Source: Staphylococcus sp. MI 10-1553 (GTDB lineage: Bacteria > Bacillota > Bacilli > Staphylococcales > Staphylococcaceae). From it: DNA of 64,000 bases. The notes beneath the pieces were generated by a model. That model was not told where the DNA came from. It saw only the letters and a list, made by a program, of their open reading frames with translations, and did no database searches. Made by a program: the position numbers and the translations under genes. Where the stretch lies: assembly GCF_010365305.1 (NCBI RefSeq), contig NZ_CP048279.1, forward strand, positions 310,001 to 374,000, in the 5' to 3' direction. Positions 7,021 through 14,827 of this stretch are shown here, in pieces; the stretch's first letter is position 1; each line of letters opens with the position of its first letter.

Positions 7021-7596
7021 ATGGCAAATCAAGACAAGACAAAGCGATTAGATGCACGACGCAATCAAGATAAGATTTTAACGACGGTAGCTCAAATGAT
7101 TCGTGAAAATGATGACGTAGAAGCCATGAAGATGACAACAATCGCCAAACGTGCAGAAGTCGGCGTCGGCACACTGTATCGTCATTTCGCAAACAAATCG
7201 ATACTTTGCCAAGCTGTCATTGATAATCAAATTGATGAAATGTTAGAAGATATCAGTACATTTTTGTCAGAACATGCGGACGCGTCGTTATATGACAGAA
7301 TTCATGGGATACTCGAAATTTTTCTCACATTAAAAGAAAATAACTTAAACTTATTGAATTTTATTGAAAAGAATGGCTTAAAAATAAATGCTATTAGCGG
7401 TGCACCTTTTTATAATGATTTGTATCAGCATATTCAGCACGAGATGGAGAAAGAATCAGCAATTGTAGATATTGAGTTGAAAATAGACATGCTATTAAAT
7501 GCATTTTCTTCAGATATGTATATGTTTGAACGTTTTACTCGTGGTTATTCCAAAGAAGCATATTTAAAAAAGTTACTCAATATCTACTTAAAATAG
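7021..7596 (+). CDS. TetR-family transcriptional regulator
   Basis: A 191-aa protein with an N-terminal TetR helix-turn-helix (TIAKRAEVGVGTLYRHFANKS, about residues 38-59) and an all-helical ligand-binding C-terminal domain, normal length for the family. AAAGGATG upstream supports the start, and it follows nat by 15 bp in the same operon. Two overlapping palindromes in the MFS/nat intergenic region (6138-6163) are its most likely operators, which would make it an autoregulator that also represses the MFS exporter. The ligand is unknown but could be an arylamine or drug handled by its neighbours. Confidence 0.88.
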   Translation: MANQDKTKRLDARRNQDKILTTVAQMIRENDDVEAMKMTTIAKRAEVGVGTLYRHFANKSILCQAVIDNQIDEMLEDISTFLSEHADASLYDRIHGILEIFLTLKENNLNLLNFIEKNGLKINAISGAPFYNDLYQHIQHEMEKESAIVDIELKIDMLLNAFSSDMYMFERFTRGYSKEAYLKKLLNIYLK

Positions 7597-7619
7597 CATA
7601 ATAGGTTGCTCTAAGATGT

Positions 7620-7668
7620 AAGCATAGGACTTAAGAGACTTTGAGGTGTCTGGGTTCTATGCTTTTAT
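7620..7668 (+). terminator. Terminator after tetR
   Basis: An 11-bp stem with one G-U pair (7620-7630/7654-7664) followed by TTTTAT. It ends the nat-tetR transcript. Its far side also supplies the stop codon of the truncated minus-strand remnant at 7665-7736, so the breakpoint of that gene lies in or beside this hairpin. Confidence 0.7.
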
Positions 7669-7736
7669 ATGGGGATTTTTTCAGTTTTTCCTTCAACGAT
7701 ACATGCAACCAAATCATTGTTGTTAATTCTTTTCAT
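7665..7736 (-). pseudogene. 5' remnant of a TOPRIM-like partner gene of the AAA ATPase
   Basis: A 23-codon frame whose ATG overlaps the last 14 nt of the AAA ATPase gene, the spacing expected of a translationally coupled second gene. It reads MKRINNNDLVACIVEGKTEK and then runs into the tetR terminator and stops. The VEGKTE segment resembles the opening motif (hydrophobic strand then VEGxTE) of TOPRIM-fold proteins such as DUF4276, RloB or OLD-type nucleases, which are commonly encoded next to AAA_21 ATPases. The rest of the gene is missing, so the family call is only suggestive. Confidence 0.5.
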
Positions 7737-8173
7737 GCGTGTCACCTTTTTGTAGCAAGGCAGCAATAATATTTTTTGTGCCTCTATAACTTTGGTATGT
7801 TGGCATAGTGTCGATAATACCACTTAAAAATAAATCACTTTTCTTTTTATCGTTTCGGTCTTTATCACCTAATAAATCAGAAAATCTGTTTATTTCTGAC
7901 TTAGGTTTTTTCTGAGTTACATATATAGCGTCACTGCGGTCTATCGTATCAAGTACTTCAACGTAATGTGTACTAAATATCAGAGTGGCGCCATTAACAT
8001 TTAATTCTCCAGTGAAAAATTCGATAATGAGTTGAATGATTCTTTTATTTAAATGGTTTTCTATTTCATCAATAATAAGGTAACCTCCTGTATAAAGGTC
8101 GTGTATAATATTGCTCAATATGTTTAAGGTTCTGATTGTTCCGGAAGATAAATCATTTTCTAATTCCAGTGAA
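7723..8173 (-). pseudogene. AAA (ABC/OLD-type) ATPase, C-terminal part separated by an IS
   Basis: The downstream half of an ATPase gene whose upstream half is at 10051-10790. It contains the ABC-type signature LSSGT, a Walker B (GGYLIIDEIENHL) and a switch His in IFSTHYVEVL, so together with the Walker A in the other half it forms one complete AAA_21/AAA_15-type ATPase. Removing 8174-10050 rejoins the two halves in frame as ...CDLT-SLELEND... giving about 399 aa. As it stands this part has no start signal and is probably not translated. Such ATPases pair with a nuclease-like partner in several anti-phage systems (Septu, PARIS, RloB-like). Confidence 0.8.
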
Positions 8174-8326
8174 CTACTCACCACTTAGCTAAAACATAAA
8201 GGTTCTTAACGCTTGAAGTGGGAGCTTCTTGGGAATAGAGCGTACTTGTAAGTGTATTTCTTTACTAACAGAGGTTTCTCTTATTGACCAAGCTATCCCC
8301 GTAGACCCTACGGTTATCGGTCTTTT
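8174..8326 (-). ncRNA. Right-end region, probable TnpB guide (omega) RNA
   Basis: About 150 bp downstream of tnpB up to the right boundary contains several hairpins (for example the GAAG...CTTC palindrome near 8220). In IS605-type elements the 3' end of tnpB and this right end form the omega RNA, whose guide is the first ~16-20 nt beyond the element. Here those would begin with TTCACTGGAATTAG, from the ATPase gene. Presence of the RNA is inferred from family behaviour. Confidence 0.45.
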
Positions 8327-9469
8327 CTAAGCTAATGTTTGCATTCGTAGCCCTTCGGTCAAAATATTGATGCTCGCGTTTATATCTCGGTCATGGTGAG
8401 CATGGCAAATAGGACAAGACCATTCTCGAATTTTGAGATTTTTCTTGCCATCATTATGTCCGCAGTCTGAACAGACTTGACTTGATGGAAACCATTTATC
8501 AATCTTGACTATTTCACGTCCATACCAGTCAGCTTTGTATTGTAGCTTAATCACAAAGCTAGACCATGACACATCAGAAATGCTTTTAGCCAGTTTATGA
8601 TTTCGCAACATACCTTTTGTGTTTAAGTCTTCAATACAGATAATATCGTGATTTTTGATAATCTCTGTACTCAACTTGTTTAGAAAGTCAGTGCGTTGAT
8701 TCATTACCTTTTCATGTAGTCGTGCAACTTTCTGTTTTTGTTTCTGGTAGTTTTTGGCTTCAAAGAGATTGATACCCTTCTTTTTGGCTAACAGGGCACG
8801 TCTCGACAACTTACGTTGTTCACGTTTTAGTTTCTGTGCCATTTTCGAAGTGAACTTATTATTATCAATCTTTTGACCGTCAGAAAAAATGGCAAAATGA
8901 GTGATTCCAAGGTCAATTCCAATTGCAGAATTAGTTTTAGGAAACTCGACAACTTCTTCTTTGCACAATAAAGAAACATAGTATTTACCGCTTGAACGGC
9001 GTGATATTGTAGCTGATTTGATAATACCTTTAGGTTGTCTATGAAGCTTTATTTTAACTGATGACTTCAACTTAGGAACTTTGATGAATTTATTATCAAT
9101 CAAGGATATTGTGCCATTTTGATTATTAGTGGTATAGCTTTGAACGGGATTCTTCTTACTTTTGAACCGAGGAAATCCAACAGATTTATCTCTAAAGAAA
9201 TTCTTATATGCCTTGTCTAAATTGAGTTGTGCATTAGCCAAGGCAAGGCTATCTACTTCCTTCAAAAATGGAAATTCATTCTTATATTTAGCTGGTGTCG
9301 GGAACTTCATTTTTTTAGAAGAAACATTCTTAGTTTCTTCATAAGCTTTCATTCGATCATCAAGCATTAGATTGTAGACCTTACGGACACAACCGAAAGA
9401 CTTAGCGAAGAAAATTTTTTGTTCTTCAGTTGGATAGATTCTAAATTTATATGCTTTGAGTCGTTCCAT
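8327..9469 (-). CDS. tnpB: TnpB RNA-guided nuclease of the IS605-type element
   Basis: A 380-aa TnpB. It has the N-terminal helix-turn-helix ([13 protein letters not shown]), RuvC-like catalytic acidic residues at about D186 ([10 protein letters not shown]), E280 (ICIEDLN) and D362 ([10 protein letters not shown]), and a four-cysteine zinc ribbon (C333-C336, C352-C355) between the last two. All catalytic residues are intact, so the protein is probably an active omega-RNA-guided DNA nuclease helping the element persist. Start supported by GAGAGGTG 8 nt before ATG; 15 bp downstream of tnpA. Confidence 0.93.
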   Translation of the reverse strand: MERLKAYKFRIYPTEEQKIFFAKSFGCVRKVYNLMLDDRMKAYEETKNVSSKKMKFPTPAKYKNEFPFLKEVDSLALANAQLNLDKAYKNFFRDKSVGFPRFKSKKNPVQSYTTNNQNGTISLIDNKFIKVPKLKSSVKIKLHRQPKGIIKSATISRRSSGKYYVSLLCKEEVVEFPKTNSAIGIDLGITHFAIFSDGQKIDNNKFTSKMAQKLKREQRKLSRRALLAKKKGINLFEAKNYQKQKQKVARLHEKVMNQRTDFLNKLSTEIIKNHDIICIEDLNTKGMLRNHKLAKSISDVSWSSFVIKLQYKADWYGREIVKIDKWFPSSQVCSDCGHNDGKKNLKIREWSCPICHAHHDRDINASINILTEGLRMQTLA

Positions 9470-9484
9470 AAGCTACGCACCTCT

Positions 9485-9889
9485 CTATTTATGATTATAA
9501 CCTTGATTCTGAATATATTTTTTTATAACGTCAATTGGTGCGCCACCAGTTGTCAAAAGGCAAAAACTTCTAGACCAAAACATTTCTTTCCAAAGAAACT
9601 GTCTTACTTTTGGAAAGTCGCGTTTTATCAAACGCGAACTGGCACTTTTATAGGCATTGATGAATTTTGTCAATTCTGTTTTTGGTTGTGCTTTGAACAT
9701 AATATGAACATGGTCTTTATCATGATTCCACTCAACTAGAGTAATATGATAAGACGCTGCAATTCGTACAAAAGTTGTTTTAGCAAATTCAGAAATTTTA
9801 TCATCAATCACATGTCTACGGTATTTAGTAACCAACACAAGATGATAATAGAGAAGAAACACCGAATGATTATTAGTATCTAATTTCAT
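9485..9889 (-). CDS. tnpA: TnpA Y1 transposase of the IS200/IS605 family
   Basis: A 134-aa HUH single-tyrosine transposase, normal length. The HUH motif is His60-Val-His62 (KDHVHIMF) and the catalytic tyrosine is about Tyr125 (KKYIQNQG). It would cut and rejoin single-stranded ends to excise and insert the element without copying the target. The frame is intact, so the element looks capable of movement. Confidence 0.92.
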   Translation of the reverse strand: MKLDTNNHSVFLLYYHLVLVTKYRRHVIDDKISEFAKTTFVRIAASYHITLVEWNHDKDHVHIMFKAQPKTELTKFINAYKSASSRLIKRDFPKVRQFLWKEMFWSRSFCLLTTGGAPIDVIKKYIQNQGYNHK

Positions 9890-10050
9890 GTTATATCAAC
9901 TCACTTCTTATATAGACTGATTATAACATAGAACAAAATAAAAAGGCGATGAGCCTTGCGTGTCGGTTTTCGAGTTACCAACGGTAATCCTCATACCGAA
10001 CGGCATTCATCACCCACCTATAGAGGATGGGAGACTTCTGCCTGAATTAA

Positions 10051-10790
10051 GTTAAATCGCAATGAATGGTTTCTTGATTACCTTTAAATTTAATTTTAAA
10101 CTTAGGCATTTTATCATTTTCACTCATATCTGATTGTCTTGTAAATTCCTCAATACCTGAATCCAATAATTTCACCATATCCTCTGACATACTTTCGCTA
10201 TAATATGATAGGAAATTGAAGTTAGTATGCATGATTAAGTCATACGATTTATTTAACGCTTCTTTTTGATTTAATATCCCTGAAAAGATGGAATCTTCCT
10301 TTTTTAGATAATCAGTATCCAGTTTTTTTCTAGATAAGAAACTTTCATAGTTACGTTCATCATCATATAATTTCTTATTAAACTTACTTGTTACTTTTAA
10401 TCGGTTAATGATTTCATTTTCAAAATATACGTCATCTTTACTGTTAATCACATGAGATTGAATTGAATAAATATAAGCTTCATCAAAAATTTTGACGTGA
10501 ATGGTTGCAGTTGGTTTGAGATATCTCACTAAACTATTGTCAGTCGTTAAACTTTCGTTATTTAAATAAATGTCTTGTATTCCCTTAATAATATTTAATA
10601 CGGTTGTTTTTCCAGAAGCATTTTTACCCGTTATGGCAATCGTATTTAATTTATACAAAGAATTTTTAATCCTTGTGACATTTTCACCGACTTCTTCTGC
10701 ACTCACTCTTTTATTGGTTGTATAGTTTATTTCAAACGTATCATTTTCAAAATTCTTAATCCCTTCTACTTTGGCGTACAGTATATACAT
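10051..10790 (-). pseudogene. AAA (ABC/OLD-type) ATPase, N-terminal part
   Basis: The upstream half of the ATPase interrupted by the IS. The start ATG at 10790 has GAGGTGG upstream; a GTG three codons earlier overlaps that signal. Walker A is at about residues 55-62 (GKNASGKTT). The following ~190 residues are charged and helical, typical of the insertion domain of AAA_21 proteins. The frame runs 3 nt into the IS and stops at 10047-10049, giving a ~247-aa product without Walker B, so it cannot hydrolyse ATP normally. A -10 box (TATAAT, minus strand, near 10845) suggests it is still transcribed. Confidence 0.8.
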
Positions 10791-10911
10791 CCCTACCACC
10801 TCACTTTAATTAATAGATTATTCTGCTATTACCTTCACTATTATACTATATTTTTCGAATTTCCGATTTTTATTTACGGAAAAACCGTAGATAGCATTAA
10901 ATTAGATATAA

Positions 10912-10947
10912 AAAAAGACCCAACCATCAAAGTTGAGTCTCCTTTTT
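10912..10947 (-). terminator. Terminator of the FMN reductase gene
   Basis: Minus-strand stem GACTCAAC/GTTGGGTC (one G-U pair), loop TTTGATG, then a run of seven T residues. It lies 9 bp after the stop codon at 10956. Confidence 0.8.
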
Positions 10948-10955
10948 AATTTGGA

Positions 10956-11495
10956 TTAATCCGTAACTTGTGATTTATCGTTAACAAATTTTTTCAATGT
11001 TTTATTTAATGCGTCGTCAGCTTCTTGATCGAATGCATATGTGCCGTCTTCGTTATATGTGATGTGTTGGTCTAAGATGAAGCGACCTTTATGAATCGTA
11101 TCGGCACCGAGTTCTTTAATGACAGGGTCTAAACTGTATTGGAGTGCCAACACGTGCGCAAATGAACCTCCGACAGCTAAAGGCAATACAGTTTTGCCAG
11201 CGAAAGCGCTACGAGGTAGTAAATCGAGATATGTTTTTAAAATACCTGAATAAGCGGCTTTAAATACAGGAGATACGATGATAATGCCATCTGATGCTTC
11301 AATAGCTTGATGTGTGGCATGAATAGATTCATTCGTAAAGTCAGCAGTCATCAATGCTTTTGCGTCGAGTTGATGGACTTGGATCACTTCCGTATCAATA
11401 CCCGCTTGATTGAGATAACGTTCTGCATAATGGATGACACCTGTCAGACGTGATGCCACTTTTTGACCGCCTGCAATAATGGTTACTTTTGCCAT
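10956..11495 (-). CDS. ssuE: NADPH-dependent FMN reductase, SsuE-like
   Basis: A 179-aa flavodoxin-fold reductase. The N-terminal FMN phosphate loop (IIAGGQKVASRL), the central GIIIVSPVFKAAYSGILK motif and the PLAVGGSF segment near 108-115 are typical of SsuE/MsuE proteins, which supply reduced FMN to flavin-dependent monooxygenases that desulfonate alkanesulfonates. It stands alone between a broken ATPase and an ICMT-like gene, with its own Shine-Dalgarno (GAAGGAGG), an extended -10 (TGTTATAAT) and a terminator. A sulfonate operon without its own reductase lies 32 kb downstream (43.6-47.1 kb), so a functional link is plausible but inferred. Confidence 0.75.
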   Translation of the reverse strand: MAKVTIIAGGQKVASRLTGVIHYAERYLNQAGIDTEVIQVHQLDAKALMTADFTNESIHATHQAIEASDGIIIVSPVFKAAYSGILKTYLDLLPRSAFAGKTVLPLAVGGSFAHVLALQYSLDPVIKELGADTIHKGRFILDQHITYNEDGTYAFDQEADDALNKTLKKFVNDKSQVTD

Positions 11496-11776
11496 AAAAA
11501 ATCCTCCTTCGTTTCAACAAGATAGATGATTAACTTTCTTCCTATTATAACAAGTCAACATAGAAATGTATTTCAGAGTGTTTAGTGTTGTTTTGCTTGA
11601 GAAACTGGAGTAATCTTGAAATTTAAATACAACCAATAAATTCTAATAAAATAAAAGATTGATTAAAATAAATGGTATGATGTGTTTACCCTGTTTATAA
11701 AAAATGCACTATATAATGGTAAGAATACGGTGTGATCAAAGTGGGCACCAGTTCAGAAAGATATCTTGAAAAATAA
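11496..11776. other. AT-rich intergenic region
   Basis: Contains the promoter of the FMN reductase near its left edge. A plus-strand TATAAT occurs near 11711 but no gene follows. Nothing else recognised. Confidence 0.4.
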
Positions 11777-11821
11777 AAAACACATGTCGAAATGGAGCAT
11801 GAAAGCCTTCAACATGTGCTA
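11777..11821 (-). terminator. Terminator of the ICMT-like gene
   Basis: Minus-strand stem CACATGT/ACATGTG around a loop of about 22 nt, followed by TTTTTTATTTTT. It overlaps the stop region of the gene at 11826. Confidence 0.65.
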
Positions 11822-11825
11822 ATTA

Positions 11826-12320
11826 TTATAGTGACATGAGCTTTTCTTCTTGGCGAATACGAACGAACAAGAAGTAAGCGTACGGAATCAATAAGATAGA
11901 TGTGTATGTCGCATGAGTAAGCAACAGAACACCGATTAATTCTGGAATAATATTCAAATAGTAGTTCGGATGTTTCGTAATGCGGTATAAGCCTGAACGA
12001 ATGATAGGGTGGTCTGGCAAAATATACAATTTCAATGTCCAAATCGGTCCTAAAGTTTTAATAACGTGGAATAAAACAAGGTAAGCCAGTATAAGGATAA
12101 TCAGACCTACAGTATTCATCAAACGCCATGTGTCATGGTTCAATAACGTCTCAATTGCTGCACCGACATAAATTAAAATATGTGTGATTGCTAGCCATTT
12201 CGAGTTTTTTTCGCCGTAAGCTTGCGCGCCTTGTTGAACAAGTTGCTTCGAATGCTTGATAGAAATAGCAAGGCTAAACAGACGAATAATAAAGAAAATC
12301 AGTAAAATAATAAAAGCCAT
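11826..12320 (-). CDS. Isoprenylcysteine carboxyl methyltransferase (ICMT)-family membrane protein
   Basis: A 164-aa integral membrane protein with about four to five helices. The C-terminal half has RSGLYRITKHPNYYLNIIPELIG, the SAM-binding signature of ICMT/phospholipid methyltransferase relatives (conserved His-Pro and a following Glu), and an RIRQEEKLM tail. Start supported by an upstream GGGAGG. Bacteria lack classical prenylated CaaX proteins, so the physiological substrate is unknown; lipids, quinones or small acids are candidates. Monocistronic, with its own terminator. Confidence 0.75.
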   Translation of the reverse strand: MAFIILLIFFIIRLFSLAISIKHSKQLVQQGAQAYGEKNSKWLAITHILIYVGAAIETLLNHDTWRLMNTVGLIILILAYLVLFHVIKTLGPIWTLKLYILPDHPIIRSGLYRITKHPNYYLNIIPELIGVLLLTHATYTSILLIPYAYFLFVRIRQEEKLMSL

Positions 12321-12584
12321 GGTGTGCCTCCCAATTAAATCAAATCAATTTATTCTTATATTTTATAGTTTGCCATTTCCAATTGCTATTAACTAATTAT
12401 TAAATATATAGAAACTAACAACATTTTTGGCGTATTGAAAGGGTTTTATATAACTAATATGTAAAACATAATATAAATTAACAGTTAAGCATAAGAATAA
12501 TACAGTTAGGCAAAAGTTGAATATTTTGATATGTTCATTTGGTATATTAATAACATGGTAAATCCAATTTAAGGGGGAATAAAA

Positions 12585-14657
12585 TTGCAGAAATTCAATA
12601 AACGTAACACTTTTGCACTTAGAAAACGATCCATGGGTGTTTCTTCCGTTATGATTGCCACGGGGTTGTTTATCATCGCGGGGCAAGATGGACAAGCAGC
12701 TGAAAATGCACAATCGAATGACGCACAAGTAGTAGATGTCCAACAACAAGACATCACTCAAAAGCCACAAGAATCGAATGATACACCAACTACTAACGAC
12801 TCAGCCTCGTTGGAAGTACAACTTAAAAGTCAACCCGTCACATCTGGCGACAGCGATACGTCTGCATCGGAAACAACCAGCAATGATCAAACATTTCCTC
12901 AAATCTCCTCACCTACAGAATTAGAAGATAGTCCTACTGAATCAACACCAAACGTATCGCAACCAGAGTCACAGCAGGAAGTAGATCCGGAATATTCAGT
13001 CGTGAAGCGAGATGATGAAAAACAAAAACCAGAAATAGACCCGGAATATTCAGTCGTAAACCGAGATGATGAAAAACAAAAACCAGAAATAGACCCGGAA
13101 TACTCGGTCGTGAAGCGAGATGGTGAAAAGCCAAAACCAGAAGTAGACCCGGAATATTCAGTCGTGAAGCGAGATGATGAAAAGCCAAAACCAGAAGTAG
13201 ACCCGGAATATTCAGTCGTGAAGCGAGATGGTGAAAAGCCAAAACCAGAAATAGACCCGGAATATTCAGTCGTGAAGCGAGATGATGAAAAGCAAAAACC
13301 AGAAGTAGACCCAGAATACTCGGTAGTCGATCGACAAGGCAAAGATAAAGCAACAGCGCAGAAGCCTCAAACAAAATCAGCAGACAAAGATAAAAAGATC
13401 GTTGCGCCAAAGTCAAAGGTGACGACACCGCCTGCAAGACAAGCGACATCGGAAGGACAGACTCAAGCGCAAGCTGCACCGACGCTTGCTGAACAAGTCA
13501 AATCTATCGTTAAGGGCGACTATTTAAATGCAGACCCGATTATTTTTGTGCATGGTTTTAATGGTTTTACCGGTGACAATGCGCCTGAAAGTTCGAACTA
13601 CTGGGGTGGATCGAAATACAAAATGATTGAAGACTTGCGCAATGCGGGTTACAACGTGTTTGAAGCGAGTGTCAGTGCTTATGGTAGTAACTGGGACCGT
13701 GCTGCTGAACTTTATGCTTACATTAAAGGTGGCGTGGTGGACTACGGAGCCGCACATGCTAAAAAATATGGACACGCGCGTTATGGTAGAACGTATGAAG
13801 GGATTTTACCAGATTGGGCACCAGGTCAAAAAATTCACTTGGTCGGTCATAGTATGGGGGGGATGACGATTCGTTTGTTTGAAGATTTAATCAGAAATGG
13901 GGATCAAGAAGAGCGAGATGACTATGAAAAACATGGTGGGACGCTAAGTGATTTGTTTATGGGTAACCACAAAGACATGATTACTTCGATTACGACGATT
14001 GCGACACCACTTAGAGGCACAGTGGCTGCTGATGATTTAGGTAATACGGACTTCGTTAAACGTCTCTTATACCAAATGAATATGATGCGCGGTAGTACAA
14101 ACAAAGAAATTGATTATGGTTTGAGACAATGGGGTTTAATACAAAGAGAAGGCGAGACGTACAGTGAATATGTAAAACGCGCGAGTCAAAGCCCACTGTT
14201 CACTTCAACAGATACAGCACTTTATGACCTCACACGTGAAGGTGCAAGAACATTGAATGCGCGTGTAGATTTGAATCCTGACATTTATTACAAGTCGTAT
14301 ACTGGCGCAGCGACAAATGGCACGATATTCGATACACAAATAGCCGATGCATATTTGTATGGCTTATATTGGATTACTGCTGACCTTATTGGTGCGACAG
14401 CTGATCCGGAGTGGCGAGTGAATGATGGTCTCGTTTCAGTCATTTCCTCACAATTCCCTGGAGATGAAGCGTATCAGTATATTAACTTTGATTCAGATAT
14501 TATGAAAGGTGTTTGGCAAGTGACACCGATTTTGGATGGTTGGGATCATGTCGATTTCATTGGTGGAGACACACTTGATTGGCATCATCCAGGTGTAGAA
14601 TTACAAAAATTTTATCATGACTTAGTGGAAGACTTAGTACGTAAAGAGGACGAATAG
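12585..14657 (+). CDS. Secreted triacylglycerol lipase (pre-pro-lipase) with YSIRK-like signal
   Basis: A 690-aa pre-pro-enzyme starting at a TTG with AAGGGGGA 6 nt upstream. The signal peptide has the FALRKRSMGVSS motif (YSIRK/GxxS type), which targets secretion to the division septum, and ends near residues 36-39. A disordered Ser/Thr/Glu pro-region follows, including seven copies of an 18-residue DPEYSVVKRDDEKPKP-type repeat. The catalytic domain from about 300 has the oxyanion motif PIIFVHGFNGF, the nucleophile Ser423 (GHSMGG), the acid in NDGLVS and the His in WDHVDF. Relatives (Geh/Sal-1) are cleaved extracellularly to a ~390-aa mature lipase. It probably releases fatty acids from host glycerides. 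Confidence 0.93.
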   Translation: MQKFNKRNTFALRKRSMGVSSVMIATGLFIIAGQDGQAAENAQSNDAQVVDVQQQDITQKPQESNDTPTTNDSASLEVQLKSQPVTSGDSDTSASETTSNDQTFPQISSPTELEDSPTESTPNVSQPESQQEVDPEYSVVKRDDEKQKPEIDPEYSVVNRDDEKQKPEIDPEYSVVKRDGEKPKPEVDPEYSVVKRDDEKPKPEVDPEYSVVKRDGEKPKPEIDPEYSVVKRDDEKQKPEVDPEYSVVDRQGKDKATAQKPQTKSADKDKKIVAPKSKVTTPPARQATSEGQTQAQAAPTLAEQVKSIVKGDYLNADPIIFVHGFNGFTGDNAPESSNYWGGSKYKMIEDLRNAGYNVFEASVSAYGSNWDRAAELYAYIKGGVVDYGAAHAKKYGHARYGRTYEGILPDWAPGQKIHLVGHSMGGMTIRLFEDLIRNGDQEERDDYEKHGGTLSDLFMGNHKDMITSITTIATPLRGTVAADDLGNTDFVKRLLYQMNMMRGSTNKEIDYGLRQWGLIQREGETYSEYVKRASQSPLFTSTDTALYDLTREGARTLNARVDLNPDIYYKSYTGAATNGTIFDTQIADAYLYGLYWITADLIGATADPEWRVNDGLVSVISSQFPGDEAYQYINFDSDIMKGVWQVTPILDGWDHVDFIGGDTLDWHHPGVELQKFYHDLVEDLVRKEDE
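12978..13340 (+). repeat. 54-bp tandem repeat in the lipase pro-region, ~6.7 copies
   Basis: Six complete 54-bp units (12978-13301) and a partial seventh encode an 18-residue motif starting E(V/I)DPEYSVV. Units differ only at a few codons (K/N, D/G, Q/P, V/I), so they are recent duplications and probably vary in number between strains. Confidence 0.9.
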
Positions 14658-14666
14658 CACATAAGA

Positions 14667-14705
14667 AAAGCCCAACATCTCTGTCATAGAAATGTCGGGC
14701 TTTTT
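14667..14705. terminator. Terminator between lipase and the 33-aa peptide gene
   Basis: Stem AAGCCCAACAT/ATGTCGGGCTT with one mismatch, T-run on the plus strand and an A-run (T-run on minus) on the other side, so it serves both convergent transcripts. Confidence 0.8.
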
Positions 14706-14712
14706 GCATGCT

Positions 14713-14814
14713 TTAGTATTCAATATTTGGTGCTTTATTCACGTGTTGTTGATAACGTTTTAAAGCGTAAAATGCTGCAGTGAGTACAGTTGCAACGATA
14801 ACTAATTTTTTCAT
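14713..14814 (-). CDS. 33-aa membrane-anchored small protein downstream of mqo
   Basis: A short gene with a clear AAAGGAG about 8 nt before its ATG and starting 14 nt past the mqo stop. The product, beginning MKKLVIVATVLTAAFYALKRY, is one hydrophobic helix followed by a short charged tail ending PNIEY. Its Shine-Dalgarno, operon position and terminator make it a real gene. I believe a family of such peptides is known next to mqo in staphylococci (SE2200 type), but the function is not known to me; a single-pass accessory peptide of the quinone oxidoreductase is one possibility. Confidence 0.7.
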   Translation of the reverse strand: MKKLVIVATVLTAAFYALKRYQQHVNKAPNIEY

Positions 14815-14827
14815 ATTGGCAACTCCT

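Larger units (their letters stand above)
8174..10050 (-). mobile_element. IS200/IS605-family insertion sequence (tnpA plus tnpB)
   Basis: A 1,877-bp element read on the minus strand, tnpA then tnpB, with no terminal inverted repeats and no evident target duplication, as expected for single-strand HUH transposition. Boundaries come from the interrupted ATPase gene: host sequence ...GATTTAAC on one side and TTCACTGG... on the other rejoin in frame (two ambiguous bases, TT). The left end (high coordinates) has imperfect hairpins, such as CCCATC with GGTGGG around 10013-10031. The right end has the subterminal palindrome GAAGCTCCCACTTC near 8214-8230, a sequence typical of this family. The target flank suggests insertion next to TTTAAC. 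Confidence 0.9.

Noticed and set aside
12899..13479. Minus-strand and alternative frames over the lipase repeats
   Set aside because: Shadows of the 54-bp repeats; they are low-complexity and lack start signals.
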